A stretch of DNA of 10,002 nucleotides from Halobacteriaceae archaeon Tc-Br11_E2g27 (GTDB taxonomy: Archaea; Halobacteriota; Halobacteria; Halobacteriales; Haloarculaceae): assembly GCA_001564135.1 (NCBI GenBank), contig LKNH01000080.1, positions 1 to 10,002 of the forward strand, in the 5' to 3' direction. The first letter of the stretch is position 1. Each line of letters starts with the position of its first letter. The notes under the pieces were generated by a model that was given only the letters and a program-made list of their open reading frames with translations, was not told the origin of the DNA and did not search any database. Both the position numbers and the translations under genes were made by a program. Below are positions 7,111 through 10,002 of this stretch, piece after piece.

Positions 7111-7302
7111 ATGAGCGTCTCAGGACCGTGTACCCTCTGCACAACGAACGATGTCGTCGATAGCTGCGACCGGTGTGGTGCGCTTGTCTGTGATGACCAT
7201 TATGATAGTAGAACGGGCTGGTGTACCGAGTGTGCCAACGAACTCAATACCCGTCAGGATGCGGGGGAGCAGCCTGAACCGGAGGATACCTACCGATTCT
7301 GA
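7111..7302 (+). CDS. Small zinc-binding protein, B-box/cross-brace-like
   Basis: 63-residue acidic protein of unknown role. Eight potential zinc ligands are spaced C7-x2-C10, C19-x2-C22, C27-x2-H30, C38-x2-C41, with the core CDRCGALVCDDHYD. Eight ligands imply two zinc ions, and the spacing resembles B-box and other cross-brace fingers more than the common four-cysteine CPxCG haloarchaeal micro-proteins. The last 20 residues (from N46) are polar, probably disordered. ATG at 7111 is preferred over the in-frame ATG at 7048, because the extra 21 residues are non-acidic and a TATA-like element lies inside that stretch. Cross-brace fingers usually mediate protein contacts, so an adaptor role is a guess. 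The next gene on the same strand starts 58 bases downstream with its own TATA-like box. Confidence 0.8.
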   Translation: MSVSGPCTLCTTNDVVDSCDRCGALVCDDHYDSRTGWCTECANELNTRQDAGEQPEPEDTYRF

Positions 7303-7329
7303 TGGTCACTACTGCTTACCGAACGAACC

Positions 7330-7340
7330 GAGTAAATACT
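7330..7340 (+). promoter_or_regulatory. TATA-like box for the RNase H-like gene
   Basis: AGTAAATACT contains TAAATA at 7333-7338, about 25 bases before the GTG at 7361 and preceded by CGAACCGAG. Position fits a leaderless transcript and supports the GTG start over upstream in-frame codons, which lie inside the preceding gene. Confidence 0.5.
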
Positions 7341-7360
7341 CCCAGTACGAATCTGTAGCC

Positions 7361-8107
7361 GTGATTGTCGTTGCGACCGGAGATTTTGAACTCTATCACG
7401 AACTCGTCTCGGAGCTTCGTGAGCGTGACGTGAACTTCACGACCATCGAACCTGCCGAGGAGTTACCGGACCGAGCGGACGTCGTTCTTACTGGCGCAGA
7501 TGACCCGGTGGCTGTTGCTGAGAGTGATACTGGTGTCCCCATCATTGAGGCATCGCCGGGTAGCCCCCGACTGGCCGTTGACGAGGCGTTAGCAGCGCTT
7601 CGCGGTCACGACGGGCGGACTGTCGTTGGGATTGACCCTGGTGATGTTCCTGGAATTGCCGTTCTTGTTGGCGAACGCGTCGTTGCAACCTTTCAGGTCT
7701 CTCCCGAGGATGTTGCAGAGATTGTTCACGAAGAGACTGCTGATGCACCCAATCCGGTCGTCCGCATCGGAGACGGTGCGCGACTTATCGGTGCTCGTAT
7801 CATCGATGATATCGAGGATGTTCCCATCGAACTGGTTGATGAAACCGGAACGACGCCGTATCTTGGTGCGGGTGTCCGCGGTGTGGCAGATATCATCGCA
7901 GCGGTTAATATCGCCCGAATGGAGGGAGAGCCTGTCGAAAGCCGGGAGATAACACCGACTGAGGGTGAGTTACACCGGATTCAACAGCGTTCGCGCGAAC
8001 AAAGTCCGGAAAACCGTGAGATAGACGCGGAGTTAGCCCGGCGCGTGGCGGTTGGTGAACTCACTATTGAGGAAGCGCTTGTGACACATCGCAAAAAGAG
8101 AGAGTAA
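7361..8107 (+). CDS. Uncharacterised protein with predicted RNase H/RuvC-like domain
   Basis: 248 residues, function unknown. Residues 1-75 look like a small Rossmann-like alpha/beta unit (MIVVATGDFELY, then DVVLTGADDP). Residues about 86-190 resemble the RNase H/RuvC fold: first strand VVGIDPGDVPGIAVL with D92 in the G-x-D-P-G motif, strand VVRIGDGA (D138), strand PIELVDETG (E157, D160, E161), and helix RGVADIIAAVNIA with D177, like the terminal H-x-x-D-A-x-A helix of RuvC. Acidic residues therefore occur where a two-metal nuclease would need them. The tail (about 200-248) is charged and helical, ending ELARRVAVGELTIEEALVTHR. GTG at 7361 begins the first strand; the frame is open further upstream, but there it overlaps the zinc protein in another frame. 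It converges with the reductase gene (11 bases between stops). Similar to proteins often left as conserved hypothetical in haloarchaea; nuclease activity is inference only. Confidence 0.75.
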   Translation: MIVVATGDFELYHELVSELRERDVNFTTIEPAEELPDRADVVLTGADDPVAVAESDTGVPIIEASPGSPRLAVDEALAALRGHDGRTVVGIDPGDVPGIAVLVGERVVATFQVSPEDVAEIVHEETADAPNPVVRIGDGARLIGARIIDDIEDVPIELVDETGTTPYLGAGVRGVADIIAAVNIARMEGEPVESREITPTEGELHRIQQRSREQSPENREIDAELARRVAVGELTIEEALVTHRKKRE

Positions 8108-8118
8108 CTAGTAGCGAA

Positions 8119-9789
8119 TTATCGGTTTCGGCCGAGTTCGTCGTGGCTGGTCACCCAGTCGGATGCGGAGATAGCGGCTCCAAGCGAGAGTTCGCCGGCG
8201 AGCACCGTTGCTGCTGCAATCTCGGCGAATTTGTTGACGTTGCCAGCACCGTCACAGTCGAGCATTTGCAGACATTCTCGCTGCGTTGGGAGGCCGGTTC
8301 CACCGCCATAGGTTGCGACGATAAGCGACGGAATCGTGACCGAGACGTGCAGCGAGTTATCATCAAGCAGCGTGACGTTTCCGATAGTTGCGTGTGACTC
8401 TGCGACGTTTGCCTCGTCTTGCCCACAGGCAATAAACAGCGCTGCGAGGCCGTTTGCGGCGTGTGCTCCGTTGCTATCGAGTCCACCAAAGAAGGCGTTG
8501 ATATCCGATATCTTGCCGTGGTGGGCCATGCTCTCGGGTTCGGCTCCGAGGTGATGGAGACAGGTCTTTTCATCCAGCGTGACCTCCGCCGTCACCCGCT
8601 TGCCGCGGGTCTTCATATCGTTGATTTTTGATGCCTTCTTGTCCGTGGCCAGATTCCCTTCAAGATAGAAGTTCTCGACGTAGCCAGGATACTCCTGGAG
8701 TATCCAGTTACAGGCTGCGAACGTTGCCTTCCCGACCATATTCTGGCCGGCGGCATCCCCAGTCTGGAAGCTGAACCGGAAGTTGGCAAGGTTGTTGGTC
8801 ATGTAATCTTCAATCTCGACCAACTCTGCCACACTTGAGGTTTCCTCTGCCTTCTGTTTGATGGTGTCGTAGTGGTCAAAGACCCACTCACGGAAATCGC
8901 GAGCCTTGCGTGCGTCCTCGAAGACGAATACCGGCGCGCGGTTCATCCGGTCGTCGACAACGGTCGTCTTTGCCCCACCAGCCATGTTGATGGCTTTCAT
9001 CCCACGGCTGTAGGACGCAACAAGCGTCCCTTCTGTCGTTGCGAGTGGAATCGGATACTCGCCGTCGGCGTGTTCCCCGTTGATTTTGAGCGGGCCAGCA
9101 ATGCCAAGGGGCATCTGTGCAACGCCAATGAAGTTCTCGATATTCCCTTCCCCAGTATGTGCATCAAACGAGTAGCCGGGCACGTGTTCAAGTTCGACCC
9201 CGGTTTTCTCTTTGAGATACTCGTGTCGTTGTTTGATTGCACGCTCGCTGTAGTTATCCTGTTCGTCGCGCGGAATCGATGGGAGTTCCCCCTCATCTCG
9301 AATGGTATCCGTAATCGACAGTGAGAGCTCACCGAATGGCTCGGCAGTGAACTCGAGGTCGATTGTGTGGTCGCCCGTATCCAATTCAACACCCTGGACG
9401 ACGACGTAGACGGTATCACCCACCGAGAATGTAATCGGACGTTCTGACGTCACTTCCTCTAGCTGATACGTTTCCCCACTTGCGGTTTCGAGGCGGACAT
9501 CTTCGGGCTTGATTTCGACGCCGTTGATTGCCAACCGGGAGATGCCCGTGAATTTCGCATCTTGTAACCGGTTTTTCACCTCAAATTCGGCCCCTTCTTC
9601 AGTGTCTTTGAGACTTCCGTACGTGTACAGCCGTTTCAGAATCTTCTCTGGAATGTCGAGTGACAGAAACCCATCCGACCCCAGAATATTCGCGTACACC
9701 CGCTTCAGAATCCCACTATCTGGTCTTGGTATCACCATATACGTTTGGTTGCTATCGGTGACCTGACTGTTAATGGTTTCGACACTCAC
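8119..9789 (-). CDS. Class I HMG-CoA reductase with an extra N-terminal domain
   Basis: 556 residues, about 150 longer than the usual haloarchaeal enzyme (around 400). HMG-CoA reductase makes mevalonate from HMG-CoA with NADPH, the committed step to archaeal isoprenoid lipids. The reductase part (about 180-556) shows IENFIGVAQMPLGIAGPL, TTEG with E253, GDAAGQNM (344-351, cofactor region), TDKK with K384, GQD with D458, and H549 in VTSHDELGRNR. These match the four catalytic residues of the human enzyme (E559, K691, D767, H866), so it should be active. The cofactor motif is unusual; GDAMGMN is the common form. Residues 20-165 form a beta-rich domain absent from standard enzymes, with an internal 23-residue duplication. 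The start is GTG at 9789; ATG at 9738 (residue 18) is an alternative. It may be the main enzyme or a paralogue of hmgA; the window cannot tell, so no symbol is assigned. Confidence 0.92.
   Translation of the reverse strand: MSVETINSQVTDSNQTYMVIPRPDSGILKRVYANILGSDGFLSLDIPEKILKRLYTYGSLKDTEEGAEFEVKNRLQDAKFTGISRLAINGVEIKPEDVRLETASGETYQLEEVTSERPITFSVGDTVYVVVQGVELDTGDHTIDLEFTAEPFGELSLSITDTIRDEGELPSIPRDEQDNYSERAIKQRHEYLKEKTGVELEHVPGYSFDAHTGEGNIENFIGVAQMPLGIAGPLKINGEHADGEYPIPLATTEGTLVASYSRGMKAINMAGGAKTTVVDDRMNRAPVFVFEDARKARDFREWVFDHYDTIKQKAEETSSVAELVEIEDYMTNNLANFRFSFQTGDAAGQNMVGKATFAACNWILQEYPGYVENFYLEGNLATDKKASKINDMKTRGKRVTAEVTLDEKTCLHHLGAEPESMAHHGKISDINAFFGGLDSNGAHAANGLAALFIACGQDEANVAESHATIGNVTLLDDNSLHVSVTIPSLIVATYGGGTGLPTQRECLQMLDCDGAGNVNKFAEIAAATVLAGELSLGAAISASDWVTSHDELGRNR
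9622..9712. repeat. Imperfect direct repeat (2 x 22 bases, 69-base period) inside the reductase gene
   Basis: Bases 9622-9643 and 9691-9712 agree at 19 of 22 positions. The period, 69 bases, equals exactly 23 codons, so the reading frame is kept. The encoded residues are ILKRVY (27-32) and ILKRLY (50-55). This suggests duplication of the N-terminal 23 codons, the second copy being the more family-like start of the extra domain. Confidence 0.65.
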
Positions 9790-9925
9790 AAATACGCTAT
9801 GTATATGCCCAAAAAACTCAAACTATGGTGGTGAATTCCATGACTCATACCATGTGCGTTTGAAAATAATGAGTTATGTGCTCTATTATTTAATTACTAC
9901 TCCTCTCTGCTGAGAAGAAGTACTG
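9790..9925. other. AT-rich intergenic region upstream of the reductase gene
   Basis: This 136-base spacer is much richer in A and T than the genes around it. On the minus strand a T-run (AGTTTTTTGG, about 9812-9821) lies about 25-30 bases before GTG 9789 and could be its TATA element; CATATACAT (about 9799-9807) is another candidate and would suit a start further in. An inverted repeat CATGACTCAT (9839-9848) / ATGAGTTATG (9869-9878) pairs at 9 of 10 positions plus one G-U, with a 20-base loop. It may be an operator or a hairpin ending the upstream gene. No coding sequence is seen. Confidence 0.45.
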
Positions 9926-10002
9926 CTAGTTGCCTTCACCGATCTCGATTGTCTCGAACTGGTCTTCAAGGTCGCTGAACTGTTCTGCCTGTCGTTCGAA
10001 CT
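9926..10002 (-). CDS. C-terminal end of an unidentified acidic protein (partial)
   Basis: Only the last 24 residues and a TAG stop (minus strand, 9926-9928) fall in the window; the gene continues beyond the right edge. The fragment begins FERQAEQFSDLEDQ and ends with an acidic tail EIGEGN. Its heptad-like spacing of F and L (F1, F8, L11, F15) in an acidic context suggests a helical or coiled-coil end. It points the same way as the reductase gene, with 136 bases between, so operon membership is unlikely. Too little is present to assign a family. Confidence 0.55.
   Translation of the reverse strand, partial: FERQAEQFSDLEDQFETIEIGEGN

Noticed and set aside
7151..7360. Longer start for the RNase H-like gene
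   Set aside because: The extension overlaps the zinc protein in another frame, is not acidic, and the GTG at 7361 has a well-placed TATA-like box and begins a clear beta strand.

Overview
The window reads as chromosome of a halophilic archaeon (Halobacteria). The predicted proteins are strongly acidic. Two ribosomal proteins are of archaeal/eukaryotic type (S24e, S27ae). Kae1 and Bud32 are fused, as in several archaeal lineages. The HMG-CoA reductase is class I, and several genes appear leaderless, with a TATA-like box about 25-30 bases before the start codon. GC content looks moderate for a haloarchaeon (mid-50s % by eye, not computed). No tRNA, rRNA, CRISPR array or intact transposase gene was found.

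Layout: (1) Positions 1-149 resemble the right end of an IS200/IS605-type (IS1341-like TnpB) element, with two hairpins and a terminal GAGGATGTCAA. (2) Positions 165-248 are an 84-bp imperfect inverted repeat with a perfect 22-bp core. (3) 310-2154 (+) is an S9 prolyl-oligopeptidase-family serine peptidase. (4) 2280-4398 (+) is a compact translation cluster: rps24e, rps27ae and the Kae1-Bud32 fusion of the KEOPS complex, which makes the t6A modification of tRNA. (5) 4403-6043 (-) is a GTPBP1-like translational GTPase that converges on Kae1-Bud32 with only 4 bases between stop codons. (6) 6044-6302 is non-coding. (7) 6303-7028 (-) is a HAD-family phosphoglycolate phosphatase, divergent from 7111-7302 (+), a small protein with an eight-ligand zinc-binding pattern. 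(8) 7361-8107 (+) encodes an uncharacterised protein with a predicted RNase H/RuvC-like domain. (9) 8119-9789 (-) is a class I HMG-CoA reductase with an extra N-terminal beta-rich domain. (10) 9926-10002 (-) is the acidic C-terminal tail of a gene running off the window.

Most of the content is housekeeping: translation and tRNA modification, central and isoprenoid metabolism. The translation genes form a plausible functional group of ribosomal proteins, t6A synthesis and a GTPBP1-type GTPase linked in eukaryotes to mRNA and ribosome surveillance. The parts that merit a second look are the palindromic element beside the transposon end, the fused N-terminal domain of the reductase with its 69-base internal duplication, the RNase H-like orphan, and the small zinc protein. 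I see no convincing multi-gene defence or mobile system.
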